Source: Chryseobacterium indicum
GTDB taxonomy: Bacteria > Bacteroidota > Bacteroidia > Flavobacteriales > Weeksellaceae
DNA length: 64,000 bases
Direction: 5' to 3'
Assembly: GCF_021504595.1 (NCBI RefSeq)
Contig: NZ_JACSGT010000001.1
Span: 2,294,001-2,358,000, forward strand
This document shows positions 26,045 through 36,639 of the stretch, one piece after another (position 1 is the first letter of the stretch; each line of letters starts with the position of its first letter). Under the pieces are notes generated by a model. That model did not search any database, was not told where the DNA came from, and saw only the letters and a program-made list of their open reading frames with translations. The translations under genes were made by a program, and so were the position numbers.

Positions 26045-26222
26045 CTCAGGCGTTTTATCTTCGGATGCTCCCGAAAACACATTCCTTTGGGCGAAACGAT
26101 TTCGGAACACCCCGAAAATGTTTTCCTTTTGGCGGAATACACCCGGCGGGTTCCGAAAGTCTGCTCCTTTAGGCGGGACGGTTTCGGCTGTTCCCGACAG
26201 CTCCCTCCCTTCGGCGGTGGTT
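26045..26222. repeat. Degenerate array of GGCG-containing units after a DUF6261 gene
   Basis: About four units with a spacing near 40-50 bp, each with TCCTTTnGGCG (or CTCCCTTCGGCG), framed by CCCGAAAA and TTTCGGAA-like pairs that could form a hairpin per unit. It is clearly richer in G+C than the flanking DNA and ends exactly at the stop codon of the leftward DUF6261 gene. Open frames on the plus strand are by-products. Confidence 0.5.
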
Positions 26223-26972
26223 CTAGGAAGGGGTTTCGGGAGATTCTTGTTTCAGATCTTCTCCCCCGCTTTCTTCCGTACTGCTGTATTTGGTAACGGC
26301 AAGATTATATTGGTTTACCAGACTGCTGAGCTTTGCCATTAACTGATCGTATTCTGCATTCGGGGTAAGCAGGGCATGAGCCTCTATATGCTGCTTCAGT
26401 GTCCGGTAAGCTTCCGTAGATACTGTTCTGGCGGAGGCTAACACACCTGTTTCTACTTCGGACAGCTGCACGGTACGGGCAATATATCTGCTGTTAAAAT
26501 TCTGGTTGGAAGTTTTCAGTTCGTTTACCCAGTCCGTAAGTTGAAGCTGGGAGATTTTATCGCTGTGCTTTTCTTCCCATTCTGCCAGAATGCTGTTAAT
26601 CGTGGCGGTTTCCAGTTGATACCGAAGCTTGTAGATACGGTCTCCAAAACGGTTAAGGATATCTAAAAGTGCAAAGGCATTGTTTTTGGTCACCGGATCG
26701 AAATGGTACTGCCATGCTTCCAGCATCATTTTGATCCCGATAACAGCGTTGTCTCTCTGCGCATCCAAAGCCTGAATTTCAGGCGTAATATCGCTTCCCG
26801 TATAGGGCAGATAAGCATTATTAAAACTTTGTGCCGCTGTTTGCAAAATTGTTCTTTGGCTGCCTATATTTAATTGGTCGGCAGCGGCTTGAGGTAAAAG
26901 TTCCAGTACATTGTTCACGAATTGCAGAAAATCTCCGTTACGGTATTTTTCCAGATTGGCGGTTGTAATCAT
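26223..26972 (-). CDS. DUF6261 family protein
   Basis: 249 residues, all-helical with no membrane segment or signal. N-terminus ANLEKYRNGDFLQFVNNVL (residues 5-23) is typical of DUF6261, a family common in Chryseobacterium and Bacteroidetes and often in several copies per genome; function unknown. Length is normal for the family. The gene is less AT-rich than the flanking cargo genes and is surrounded by hairpin-rich DNA, so it may have arrived separately; that is inference. The C-terminus has an acidic low-complexity tail (STEESGGEDLKQESPETPS). Confidence 0.85.
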   Translation of the reverse strand: MITTANLEKYRNGDFLQFVNNVLELLPQAAADQLNIGSQRTILQTAAQSFNNAYLPYTGSDITPEIQALDAQRDNAVIGIKMMLEAWQYHFDPVTKNNAFALLDILNRFGDRIYKLRYQLETATINSILAEWEEKHSDKISQLQLTDWVNELKTSNQNFNSRYIARTVQLSEVETGVLASARTVSTEAYRTLKQHIEAHALLTPNAEYDQLMAKLSSLVNQYNLAVTKYSSTEESGGEDLKQESPETPS

Positions 26973-27129
26973 TGTGTTATTTTAAAATTTTAAAGGGCTA
27001 ATTTATAAAAAAATTGAAAGCGTTTTTCTGTTCAGGTATATTTTATGAAAAATTTTAGATAACTTCAACATATTGGTAGCTATAACGTTTTCATAGTAAA
27101 GAATTTTCATGAAACATTTATCAAAAAAA

Positions 27130-27156
27130 TAGAGGCTATCCTATTGACAGCCTCTA
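27130..27156 (-). terminator. Terminator of the 1709-aa T9SS gene
   Basis: TAGAGGCT / AGCCTCTA stem, followed by a T tract on the minus strand. The stem and the left flank (ATGAAACATTTaTCAAAAAA) are nearly repeated at 32635-32687. Confidence 0.8.
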
Positions 27157-27183
27157 CCTTTTTATTAGTATAATTATTTAAGA

Positions 27184-30100
27184 TTATCTCTTAATTGTTT
27201 TGAATGTCTGTTTAGAGCCATCCTTCATTTCAAGAGTAACTAAATACAATCCTTCTTTAAGCTCTCCCAACTGGAGTTGAGAAGCTGGGGTTGCGATAGT
27301 TTTCACTAACCTTCCGGCAGCATCTACGATAAAGATAGATTCTACATTAGATACATCAGAAATGTTTAGTACATCCACAAATGGATTAGGATAAACTTTA
27401 ATTCCTTTGTCTTTATACAATATTTCGCCTGTACCCAATGTAGGTGCCATTTCCGCATAAGAAAGGAAACCTGTGTAACCGGTGCTTACCAATGCAGTAG
27501 TAGATTGTGTTGTATTTGGACTACCTGCCGCATAAGTACCGGTAGTACCAAATGAGCTGTCATACACTCCATTTGCTGTTGTCGCGATTACCGGGAAATT
27601 ACTACTTGCAATTGCTGCATCCCCTAATCTTACATTGATGGTTGAGAAAGCACCAGATACCAGTGGAGCTTCCCATCTTCTTGTAGCAGATAAATTTTGA
27701 GTACCTGCGCCAGCCGTTCCGGAGTTGGAATCAAAAGCTTCAGCTTTCATATTGGTTACCGCCGTAGTTGCCGGAGCCAATGCAATTGGAGCATACGCTG
27801 TTTTACCTACAGGATATACTATATAGCTTGTATTCGCATTCCCGGAAGCAATCGTTCTGGCAAATGGTCCCACTACATAAGATGTAGTGCTGCCTCCTGA
27901 CAATGTACCTGCAGCTGTTGCTGTACCTAATGTCAATAAGTTAGTAGAAGTTGTATTTACTTTACCTGCTGTAAGCGTTAAAGTTCCACTTACTGACAAT
28001 GGTGCATTTAATGTAACACCTCCGGTACTTGCATTATTTACAGTTAAACTAGTTAAGTTAGCTGTAGGAGATGCTGCTAAATTTCTGAATACACCTGTAC
28101 CAGATATAGTTTGAGCATTGGTAGATGCCACGCTAGAAGTAGAAGATGTTAAATCTGCTCCCCATTGTGCCAGTTCTAAAGTACCAGTAGAAGTAAGCGT
28201 ACCATTATTTACAATATTTCCATTAATTTTTGAACCAGATAATCTTAGCTCACCAGAAGTAATGGTTAAATCTTTTTCAACACCTACGGTATATGGAGGT
28301 ACAACAAATCTATTTGTACCTGTAGGTAAATTAATAACTAAATTACCCGCAATAAAATATCCAGTGCCCGGCCAAGTATTATACTGAAGACCACTCGTGT
28401 TTCCACCTGCATCAGTAGACACTCCGTCTCCTAATTGAATTGTATGATTTACTCCTGCACGGTAACCATTACCCCAATACGCGAAAGCGTGTCCATTTGA
28501 AGTACCTCCTGCTGCTGAAGTTGCCACATGCGGATCTACAATAACAATTCTACCGCCTGTTAAATTTAATGTAGCTCCTGTTCCTGAAGTACCAAAACCA
28601 AAGATATTAGTACCAGAAGCAACAGAATTAGCAACTATACCTGCATCATTACCATCTACAATAATATCTCCACCTGATTGATTAAATGTTGATCCATTTA
28701 CATTATTTACATTACCATTTACATTTAATATACCACCTGAAATTGTTAATGTTCCGTTATTTACTAATGAATTATTTTTAAGAGTACAACCTACCGTAAG
28801 ATCACCGGATGCATTTACCAATGTCCCTCCTGTATTAATAGTAACATTTTTAGAAACATTTCCTGCGGAATTTACCGTTACCGTAGTACCTGCTGCAATT
28901 TGCACCACATCTGTACAAGATGGTACCGTTCCTTTATTCCAAGTTGCAGCACTATTCCAGTTTCCGTTTCCTAAAGAGACAAAAGGAATATCCGAAGCTG
29001 CGATACCTAAATAATAAGTATCCGCTAAATTAGCCAATGGAAGAACGGTTCTTTGTGCATTTACATAAGTTGTTCCTGCTTGGTGTGTCCCTAAAGCCGG
29101 AGCAGAAGCTAAGGTAATTCTGCTGTTACCGTTAACAGCAGTATAAATATTTTGCCCGTTTATTGCCATAGAATAAGTAGGTGTTCCCGTAATCCCTGTC
29201 TGAGAAACAACCCAGTTGGATTTTGCCTGCGTATCTACAGTATAAGCCCCATCTACAATGCTTACAGTATTTGTTCCCGCAACATCATTATATTGTACTG
29301 CAATTTTACCACCAGTGGTAGCAGCAGCTGTTTGGTTTAAGAAAAGAGTTCTTGCCACAAAAGCGGTTGAAGTTCCTGTAACGAAAGGATAGGCTCCTGA
29401 AGTTGTTGAACTTGTTGAAGTTGTTGAACTTGAAGTAATAGTTGCTCCACCTGTTGTAGTAGGCCACCATCTTGCAAAAGTACTTCCTGTACTAAAGCCA
29501 CCTGCAGTATAAGATAAAGTTCCGTTAGATGTAGCTGAAGTTCCTAAAATAAGAGTATTAGCACCTGTATTTACGAAACCTGTTGTCATTGTTAATGTAC
29601 CAGAAACAGTTCCTGTATTTGCACCGCTTAATAAAGAGTTTGCATTGCCAAAAGTAACCCCTGTTGAAGAACTATTATTAATTGTTACAGAAGTAAAATT
29701 AGCTGTAGAACTTGCCGTAACAATATTATTTCTGAATACTCCGGTTCCTGAAACAGTCTGCGGTGTAGTAGAAGCTGATACTGTTCCGTTATTCTTGAAA
29801 TTCTGGAAACTCACTATGGAAGCAGTATGTGTAAATGTACCATTATTGGTAAAGTTACCCGCAATACTTACTCCTGATGTTGGTATTCTAAATTCTCCAT
29901 TTGCATTAATGGTTAATGTATTAATACCAATTGTGGAGGAATTTGATACATATCTGTTTGTACCCGAAGCTCCGTCTATTATTACATTATCAAAATAGAT
30001 TTTACTTCCTGCATTGTTCCAGATAAATCCTCCAACAGCTGAAGCCGTTGCCGTAGTACCTCCTGCATCAGCAGAAGATCCGTCACCAAACTTCAGAGTC

Positions 30101-32313
30101 CAGCCAGCTGTATTATCAATCGCAGTTCCTCCCGTATAGGAGAATGCATATGAAGTAGTACTGTTAGCTGCATGAGGATCTACCACCGTCATCGTTCCAC
30201 CGGTAAGCGTTACGTTTCCGGTAGCTATATTTACTATATTTGTACCCGAAGCTACACTCGTTGCTGTAGCACCCGCATCGTTTCCATCTACATTAATATT
30301 TCCTCCACTTTGAGCAAATGTAGAACCGGAAGCGTTGTTAATATTACCATTTACTGCTAATGTTCCTCCAGATACCGATAAGGTACCGTTATTGTTAATA
30401 TAATTGTTTTTATTAACACATCCTACAGCAATAGAACCTCCTGTAACAGCTAAAGCTCCTCCTGTATTAATAATTACATTACTTGGATTTGCCGTTGTAG
30501 AAGAAGATACAGTCACCGTATGTCCTGAAAGAATAGCTGCATTAGCACACGAAGGCACCACTCCGCCGACCCATGTACTTGTACTTTCCCAAGGACCGGA
30601 TTGTGCAGATTCTATAGGGGCTTCTGATGCAATAGAAGCTAATGTATAGGTAGCTGCTATATTTGCTGCAGGAACTGCAGCTCTCTGCCCCATAGGCTGG
30701 TTTGTACCTGCCTGTGCTGTACCTAACAACGCCCCGTTATTTAATACCGTAACATTGGGAGTTACAGCTGTATAAGTTCCCTGCCCCTGAACGGCAACAG
30801 TATGGGTAGCAGAAGAAGCGTATCCCGCAGAAGTCGTCACCACCCAATTAGCATTCGTCTGCCTGTCATAAGTTAATGAACCTTCGGTTAAAGGAGTTAT
30901 TGCAGTAGTACCTGAAGTACCATTAAACTTTACAGCCATTTGACCAGCCGTAGTTAATGCTGCAGTAGCTCTATGAAAATGATCCGCTGAAAGTCCAATT
31001 ACAGGATTACCCATTACAAAAGGATAAGTTCCTGCACCCGGAGTTGGAATTGTGGATGCTGCTATAGTAGTTCCTGATCCTGCTGTTCCGTACCATCTGC
31101 TGAATGTAGAACCTGAACTGAACCCTCCTGCAGTATACGACAGTGAACCAACAGTTGTACCACTTACACCTAATATAAAAGCATTAGATCCCGTATTTAC
31201 CACGCCATTTGTAAAAGTTAATGTTCCTGAAACAGTACCTGTATTTGCGCCGCTTAATAACGAGTTTGCATTTGCAAAAGTAACACCGCCTGCACTTGAG
31301 TTATTAACAGTTATACTTGCAAAATTAGCTGTAGAAGTTGTTGCTGAATTTCTAAAAACACCGTTTCCTGATATGGTTTGAGCAACTGTATTGGCAACAA
31401 ATGATGTACTTGAAGGCATTGCAAATGTTAATGTGGAACTTGCTGTATAGATGCCATTATTAACTAAGTTACCACCAACGGTTAACGCTATTGAATTCTG
31501 GTCTAATTCTCCAGCCGTAATCGTTAAGTTCCCCTTTATACCATTACTCCATGAATATTCTTTTACGATTCTGTTGGTACCAGAAGGATTGTTTACTTCA
31601 ACATTACCAAAATTTAGTTTTCCGGAACCTACATAATTGTATATGTAAAATCCTATTGCATTTCCTCCCGCATCTGTTGAAACGCCATCTCCAAATTTTA
31701 AAGTATGATTTAAAGAAACCTCTGAAGAAACAGACGTGTTATAATAAATCGAGTAATGTGAAGATGAGGTGGACGCAGGTGGATCTAATAAAACTAAAGT
31801 ACCACCTGTCCAGTTTACTCCATTTGAAGAAGTAATATTTAATGTATATTGGCTACTTGTAGTACTTGTAGCTGTAGCTCCTGCATTATTAGGATCAATG
31901 GTTATTGTACCTCCACTTTGATTAAAATTACCAGATGTGTAATTTAAATAGCCATTGATCAGGACATTACCGCCAGAAACAGTAAATGTTCCTCCACTGA
32001 CAGTAAGATTTGAATTATTTGCGTTGGCAATGCTTACTGTAAGCGTATTTGCAGCAACTGTTAAACTTCCGGAGTTTATGGTAAGCTGCCTTACCGATGC
32101 ATTCCCGGGAAGCGTCATTGCTGATGAATTTTGTATTACAAAATTATCTGCATTACTAATAGAACCGGGTGACGTTCCCGTTCCGTCAGTATTGGTTCCC
32201 CAGGAAGCCACATTTGTAAAATCCGTCGCCGAGGCTTTCGAATAATACGTGGTCTGAGCTTTTATTGAGGCGACACCGCCAATCAATAAAAGTAAAAAAT
32301 ACGTTTTTTTCAT
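27184..32313 (-). CDS. Giant T9SS cargo with repeated beta-helix blocks
   Basis: 1709 residues. Signal peptide 1-20 ([20 protein letters not shown]). The body is Gly/Asn/Ser/Thr-rich with beta-helix type repeats. A block of about 450 residues recurs three times: a start of the type [10 protein letters not shown] or [17 protein letters not shown], a run of GGTLxVNGNxNN turns, DGNDAG, TGGxxxVVDPH, GDGxSxDAGG, TNRxV, and a VFRN / NNSSxGGVTF / [15 protein letters not shown] segment, ending in a WVVT type strand. The T9SS type A sorting domain is at about 1640-1709 ([16 protein letters not shown] to KQTFKTIKR). Probably a surface adhesin; no enzyme motif seen. Plus-strand open frames inside it are by-products of its composition. 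Confidence 0.9.
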   Translation of the reverse strand: MKKTYFLLLLIGGVASIKAQTTYYSKASATDFTNVASWGTNTDGTGTSPGSISNADNFVIQNSSAMTLPGNASVRQLTINSGSLTVAANTLTVSIANANNSNLTVSGGTFTVSGGNVLINGYLNYTSGNFNQSGGTITIDPNNAGATATSTTSSQYTLNITSSNGVNWTGGTLVLLDPPASTSSSHYSIYYNTSVSSEVSLNHTLKFGDGVSTDAGGNAIGFYIYNYVGSGKLNFGNVEVNNPSGTNRIVKEYSWSNGIKGNLTITAGELDQNSIALTVGGNLVNNGIYTASSTLTFAMPSSTSFVANTVAQTISGNGVFRNSATTSTANFASITVNNSSAGGVTFANANSLLSGANTGTVSGTLTFTNGVVNTGSNAFILGVSGTTVGSLSYTAGGFSSGSTFSRWYGTAGSGTTIAASTIPTPGAGTYPFVMGNPVIGLSADHFHRATAALTTAGQMAVKFNGTSGTTAITPLTEGSLTYDRQTNANWVVTTSAGYASSATHTVAVQGQGTYTAVTPNVTVLNNGALLGTAQAGTNQPMGQRAAVPAANIAATYTLASIASEAPIESAQSGPWESTSTWVGGVVPSCANAAILSGHTVTVSSSTTANPSNVIINTGGALAVTGGSIAVGCVNKNNYINNNGTLSVSGGTLAVNGNINNASGSTFAQSGGNINVDGNDAGATATSVASGTNIVNIATGNVTLTGGTMTVVDPHAANSTTSYAFSYTGGTAIDNTAGWTLKFGDGSSADAGGTTATASAVGGFIWNNAGSKIYFDNVIIDGASGTNRYVSNSSTIGINTLTINANGEFRIPTSGVSIAGNFTNNGTFTHTASIVSFQNFKNNGTVSASTTPQTVSGTGVFRNNIVTASSTANFTSVTINNSSSTGVTFGNANSLLSGANTGTVSGTLTMTTGFVNTGANTLILGTSATSNGTLSYTAGGFSTGSTFARWWPTTTGGATITSSSTTSTSSTTSGAYPFVTGTSTAFVARTLFLNQTAAATTGGKIAVQYNDVAGTNTVSIVDGAYTVDTQAKSNWVVSQTGITGTPTYSMAINGQNIYTAVNGNSRITLASAPALGTHQAGTTYVNAQRTVLPLANLADTYYLGIAASDIPFVSLGNGNWNSAATWNKGTVPSCTDVVQIAAGTTVTVNSAGNVSKNVTINTGGTLVNASGDLTVGCTLKNNSLVNNGTLTISGGILNVNGNVNNVNGSTFNQSGGDIIVDGNDAGIVANSVASGTNIFGFGTSGTGATLNLTGGRIVIVDPHVATSAAGGTSNGHAFAYWGNGYRAGVNHTIQLGDGVSTDAGGNTSGLQYNTWPGTGYFIAGNLVINLPTGTNRFVVPPYTVGVEKDLTITSGELRLSGSKINGNIVNNGTLTSTGTLELAQWGADLTSSTSSVASTNAQTISGTGVFRNLAASPTANLTSLTVNNASTGGVTLNAPLSVSGTLTLTAGKVNTTSTNLLTLGTATAAGTLSGGSTTSYVVGPFARTIASGNANTSYIVYPVGKTAYAPIALAPATTAVTNMKAEAFDSNSGTAGAGTQNLSATRRWEAPLVSGAFSTINVRLGDAAIASSNFPVIATTANGVYDSSFGTTGTYAAGSPNTTQSTTALVSTGYTGFLSYAEMAPTLGTGEILYKDKGIKVYPNPFVDVLNISDVSNVESIFIVDAAGRLVKTIATPASQLQLGELKEGLYLVTLEMKDGSKQTFKTIKR

Positions 32314-32430
32314 AAATTGTTAAATTAAAATTAGGACTTGTAAAATTATAAATAAATTTAACCCAATTAAAAAAAACTCAATAAATATTTAAATTTAACA
32401 TAAAAAAAACATATTAAGCATGATATTTTT

Positions 32431-32550
32431 AAACAATCATTTAAAAAATTAAAATTTCTGTAATTAAAAAGCAATTCATAAAAAACTGTTTATTAGATAG
32501 TTAATTATTAATCACAAATTACTGATTTATAAACAACTATGACTTAACAT
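32431..32550 (-). promoter_or_regulatory. Shared upstream region of a T9SS cargo gene, copy 2
   Basis: Aligns with 23783-23910 (AAACAATCATTT, AATTCATAAAAAaCTGTTTATTAG, AGTTAA, CACAAAT, AACAACTATG in the same order and spacing on the plus strand), about 120 bp upstream of the 1709-aa cargo start. It occupies the 403-bp gap 32314-32716, which holds no gene. Confidence 0.5.
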
Positions 32551-32659
32551 AAAAAAATAAACATTCTCCAACCTGAGATCTCTGCTTAAAATGAAACTTT
32601 TACATCTCGGTTATTATTTTCAGGACACAGAACTTTAATGAAACATTTCTCAAAAAAAA

Positions 32660-32687
32660 TAGAGACTATCCAAATTGGCAGTCTCTA
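32660..32687 (-). terminator. Terminator of the 1218-aa T9SS gene
   Basis: TAGAGACT / AGTCTCTA stem; eight A on the left give a T run on the minus strand. Confidence 0.8.
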
Positions 32688-32716
32688 TAATTTATTGATG
32701 GGTATAATGAACAGAA

Positions 32717-35700
32717 TTACCTCTTAATCGCTTTAAAGGTCTCTTTAGATCCGTCTTTCATATCCAAAGTAATTAAGTACATCCCTTCTTTCAATTCATT
32801 TAAATGAACTGATGATTCAGGATGGGTTATGGTTTTAACCAATCTTCCTGCAATATCTGTTACATAAACAGTTCTTACATTAGAAATATCCGATATATTC
32901 AAAATATCTGTAAAAGGATTCGGATATACTTTAATTTCGTTCTTCGTACCGGACAATTCGTTTGTCGCAAGCGGAGCGGTTACAATGAGTGAATAATCAA
33001 CAATTTCTCCCCTTGAAAAACCTAAACAAGGATCCGTTGGTGCACTGTTGTTGTAATTGATCAGAACCCTCATTCTGTAAGTTCCTACAGATGTATTTGC
33101 AGGGATGGTAAGTGTTGCACCGCTTGTGGTTGTGGTATAAGCTGTTGTTGCATACAGCTTTTCGGAAGCATCAAAAACATTATTCTGATTTAAATCTATC
33201 CAGACAGCCATTCCCACAGTAGGTCCTCCCGCCGTTATGGAAACAGGAATAACCGTATTGGAAGAAGATTTCGCTATTGAAATATTATTTGAGCTCATCA
33301 GATTCTTATAGCCAAAAGTCGCTGCGCTGTTTGCTGTTGCAGAACTGTATGCCATATTGGTATTGGCAGTGGTGGATGTAAATGAACTGATCCATGAATT
33401 CTGATTGGAAGTTACCGGCGTACAGTAATTGCTCGTATAGAATCTTGTTCCGCCTTCCCATGCACTGTTGTCTGTTGCGCTACATTTAGCCCTTGCCCAA
33501 ACATAATAGAATGTATCACTGGTTAATCCTGTCAGGTTAGCTGTTGTACCCGTTCCACTTGTAGTTACTGAATTAGCCGCATTTAAAACCGTTGTTACTG
33601 TTGGTGGTGTATTTGTCGTACTGTAATAAACATCATACCCTACTCCAATCGTAGAAGAAGGTGCCGTCCAACTAACTGCAGCTCCGTTAGCTGAAGTTGA
33701 TGGTACAGTAATTAATGTCGGATTATCGCAGCTTGGAACAGGCTGAATATTAATATCATCAATCCCGATTCCTCTGTAAGTTCCTCCTACACCGTGTCTG
33801 AACGCAAGATACTGATCTGTTCCCGCCGGAATATTTACCGTATACTGAGCCATAGTTGATGTTAAAGTAACCGCACTGATCTGTGTAAAAGTAGAAGCAT
33901 CAGCAGGATTGCTTAACGTTCCCACCTGAAGCGTGTAGCCTGAAGACCCTCCCGCAGACATGAAACGAACCCTGTTTGCTCCGTTTGAAAGGGGTGTAAT
34001 TTGTGGGGAAACCAACATTCCTCCTGCTGTAGTAGCTGTATCATTATATAAATAGTAGCCATTTGGTGCAGAAGAATTATACGATGTATTTACATAGCCA
34101 TATCCCGCCCAAGATGATGGCTCCAAATATCTCCAGCACGAAGGTGCATTTGTATTGCTGCTGCTTCCCGTAGCTGTAGTATCGAAATTTTCAGACACAG
34201 GAAGAGAGGTTACAGCCGGACAAACAGTTATAAAGCTTCTCTCTGTACAGTTTAATGAGTTTTGAGTTGCCGTATATGCTCCTACAGACCAATAATATAC
34301 CGTACTGTAATTAAGGGAAGTAGGCAAAGTGTATGTGGTAACATTTCCAACATCAAAATTATTAAGCACATCATTTCCACCCGGTGTTGTTCCTATTCTC
34401 AGTTTGTAGCCTGTAACTGCAGACGAGGAAGAAGCCGTCCATGTAAAGGTAGGCGTAAGCGGAACATTAATGGCAGATGCTGCAGGCGCAGATTGTGCAG
34501 GACAGATAGAAAGTGTAGTAAATGTTCTTTCCGAACATCCTGTTGATGAAATCGTAGCATTATAGGCATTAACCGTATAATAATACTTTGTGTTATAAGT
34601 TAATTCTGTCGGTAAAGTATATGTTGATACATTTCCTACATTCAAATTATTTAAAACATCTGTTCCTCCTGAAGTTGTTCCCACAGATAATCTGTATCCT
34701 GTAGCTTCCGGATTTGCCGTCCATGTAAATGCAGGCGTCACGGAAACTCCTGTTGCCGCCGAAGAAGGCGCAGAAACCGTAGGACAGAACGTTTTCGTGG
34801 CAAAAGAAGATCCTGAAACCCAAGAACTCTGATCCGAAGCAGAACAACGGGATCTTACCCAAACATAATAGGTTGTATTCGGCGTTAAATTGGTTATTGT
34901 ATACGTTAAACCTGTTGCTCCCACAACATTTGGCGTTGTAGTAGCAGTAGGTGCTGTATTGGTAGTACTGTAATAAATATCAAATGCCGGTGCAGGATTT
35001 GCCATCGTCCAGCTTACCGGAGCTGTCGTAGACGTAGTCGTTCCGGGAGTTACAGAATCCGGGAACATACAAGGAATTACGGAAATATTTACATTATCAA
35101 TATAAATATCGTTGCTTCCATTATCTCCTGTAGCCATAAATCTTATAATCGCTGTCGGACTGCTCGTTCCCAAGTCTGCATATTTGGTAGCCCATGAAGC
35201 AGAAATCCCCTGAGTAGAACCCACCTGATTGAAAGTATTTCCGCCATCCGTAGAAACCAAAACTTTTAAAACATCAGTTCCTGAAGTATTCTGATAATCA
35301 TAAGACAACAGCCTCGATCCTGTTCCTGAGGATAAATTGATATACAAATCCATATATCCTGAAGCATTGATCGTATTGTATGAATGGAATCTTGCGGCAG
35401 GAGCTATACCGGGTGCAGCAACAGCAATATTTCCACCCACGCTTGTCCATCCTGTTGTACTTGCGTAACCATTTACTGTAATATCACTTGCTCTCCATGA
35501 GTTATCCCCTCTCGAAGGCCATGTTCTCCAATAGCTTGCATTAGGAAGATCGCCTATGGAGTTTCCGTTTTCCCATGTCGTGAAACTTTCATTAAAAGGA
35601 ATCGCAGCGTACGTTGCAGGCTGTGCAATCCATGTTCCCGGAGAATAAGTAAACGTAAGACCGGAAGCAGGTACAGTTGTGGAATTGGTCGTTCCTAAAG

Positions 35701-36373
35701 TAACCGAATCTGTACTTCCTGTTCCTATGGAAGTTGCTGTCCAGTCTGTTCCTACTCTGTTGTTGGTATCAGAAGCTTCTGATCCTCTTATTCCGACCTG
35801 TCCTGTTAATACTGCAGTACCGGAAACAAAATTTCCGTAGACAATGCTTACATTATTAGAAGTTAAATCAAACTGAATCTGAAAATTAAGAAGCTGTGCA
35901 GCAGATGCCCCACTTCCCTGAAGATCTTTAAACTGTACAATAAATTTAGAACCAACAGTCTCGTAAGAAATCTCGGAGGTTGTTGTATTTGCGTTCTTCA
36001 GATTGGCTGCAAAACCTGCAAATGCGCCTTCATAGGGAGTTGTAGTATCTGTAGACAACCCGGTATATGTAGAAGCAAGAGCAGCGGTTCCAAGCGTTAC
36101 AAAACCATTATTGCTGAGGTAAACAGCGTTGTAAGATTTACCATTAAATTTAAAAGCTGATGGTAAATTAATCGCAGCAGAAACAGCATCTGTCCCTAAG
36201 ACTGCTCCCGACTGCCAAATTGTTCTGGAGGCAGAAAGCGGGGTGTAGATTCCTGTAGTCTGCGTAAAACCGTAGCCGTTATTGGTATTCGGATTGGTAG
36301 CCTGAGGCGGTCCCACCTGTGCAAACGCTGCCGATCCCAAGGCAAGAAGACACGTGAGTAGAATTTTCTTCAT
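32717..36373 (-). CDS. T9SS cargo with Fn3, MAM-like and GEVED domains
   Basis: 1218 residues. Signal peptide 1-19 (MKKILLTCLLALGSAAFAQ). An N-terminal nidogen-like region (about 45-245, with FKFNGKSYNAVYLSNNGFVTLG) is followed by a MAM-like module starting IPFNESFTTWENG, a chain of fibronectin III domains (YYSTTNTAPTATTTP and three TPxFTWTA modules), a second MAM-like module (PVSENFDTT), another Fn3, a GEVED domain near the C-terminus (AVWIDLNQNNVFDASEKLY, then YRMRVLINY and GEIVDYSLIV) and the T9SS type A sorting domain ([16 protein letters not shown] to KETFKAIKR). Three of the Fn3 modules are closely related to those of the 1172-aa cargo. Surface protein; target unknown. Confidence 0.9.
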   Translation of the reverse strand: MKKILLTCLLALGSAAFAQVGPPQATNPNTNNGYGFTQTTGIYTPLSASRTIWQSGAVLGTDAVSAAINLPSAFKFNGKSYNAVYLSNNGFVTLGTAALASTYTGLSTDTTTPYEGAFAGFAANLKNANTTTSEISYETVGSKFIVQFKDLQGSGASAAQLLNFQIQFDLTSNNVSIVYGNFVSGTAVLTGQVGIRGSEASDTNNRVGTDWTATSIGTGSTDSVTLGTTNSTTVPASGLTFTYSPGTWIAQPATYAAIPFNESFTTWENGNSIGDLPNASYWRTWPSRGDNSWRASDITVNGYASTTGWTSVGGNIAVAAPGIAPAARFHSYNTINASGYMDLYINLSSGTGSRLLSYDYQNTSGTDVLKVLVSTDGGNTFNQVGSTQGISASWATKYADLGTSSPTAIIRFMATGDNGSNDIYIDNVNISVIPCMFPDSVTPGTTTSTTAPVSWTMANPAPAFDIYYSTTNTAPTATTTPNVVGATGLTYTITNLTPNTTYYVWVRSRCSASDQSSWVSGSSFATKTFCPTVSAPSSAATGVSVTPAFTWTANPEATGYRLSVGTTSGGTDVLNNLNVGNVSTYTLPTELTYNTKYYYTVNAYNATISSTGCSERTFTTLSICPAQSAPAASAINVPLTPTFTWTASSSSAVTGYKLRIGTTPGGNDVLNNFDVGNVTTYTLPTSLNYSTVYYWSVGAYTATQNSLNCTERSFITVCPAVTSLPVSENFDTTATGSSSNTNAPSCWRYLEPSSWAGYGYVNTSYNSSAPNGYYLYNDTATTAGGMLVSPQITPLSNGANRVRFMSAGGSSGYTLQVGTLSNPADASTFTQISAVTLTSTMAQYTVNIPAGTDQYLAFRHGVGGTYRGIGIDDINIQPVPSCDNPTLITVPSTSANGAAVSWTAPSSTIGVGYDVYYSTTNTPPTVTTVLNAANSVTTSGTGTTANLTGLTSDTFYYVWARAKCSATDNSAWEGGTRFYTSNYCTPVTSNQNSWISSFTSTTANTNMAYSSATANSAATFGYKNLMSSNNISIAKSSSNTVIPVSITAGGPTVGMAVWIDLNQNNVFDASEKLYATTAYTTTTSGATLTIPANTSVGTYRMRVLINYNNSAPTDPCLGFSRGEIVDYSLIVTAPLATNELSGTKNEIKVYPNPFTDILNISDISNVRTVYVTDIAGRLVKTITHPESSVHLNELKEGMYLITLDMKDGSKETFKAIKR

Positions 36374-36576
36374 ATTTCAATAAAATTAAGGGCGGTAAAA
36401 ATATAAAAATTATTCATTAAATCTGTTAAAATTCAGAAATTCATCATTATTTAATGTTAAAAAGATAAAATATTTTAATAAAAAATAAACATTAATTTAA
36501 TTTTAACAGATCAATAAAAAGTAGAATTTTAATGAGTGGCTCATGGTATTGGTTTAAAAAAACACCAAAATAAAAA

Positions 36577-36609
36577 TGGCTAAAAATCTGATCAATAGAT
36601 TCATAGCCA
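36577..36609 (-). terminator. Terminator of dnaE
   Basis: TGGCTA aaa ATC ... GAT tca TAGCCA stem, with A-rich sequence on the left giving T on the minus strand. Confidence 0.7.
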
Positions 36610-36639
36610 CTTTAAATTTATATTAGCAGAGTTTTAAAT

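Noticed and set aside
26045..26222. GGCG array as a CRISPR
   Set aside because: Units are not identical, spacers are not of constant length and no cas gene is near.
26033..26342. Two plus-strand open frames beside DUF6261
   Set aside because: They run through the GGCG array and the antisense of the DUF6261 C-terminus; composition and repeats explain them.
27697..32245. Many plus-strand open frames of 60-120 codons opposite the T9SS cargo genes
   Set aside because: They arise because Ala/Ser/Thr-rich codons on the minus strand leave few stops on the other. They have no consistent start, family resemblance or own promoters.
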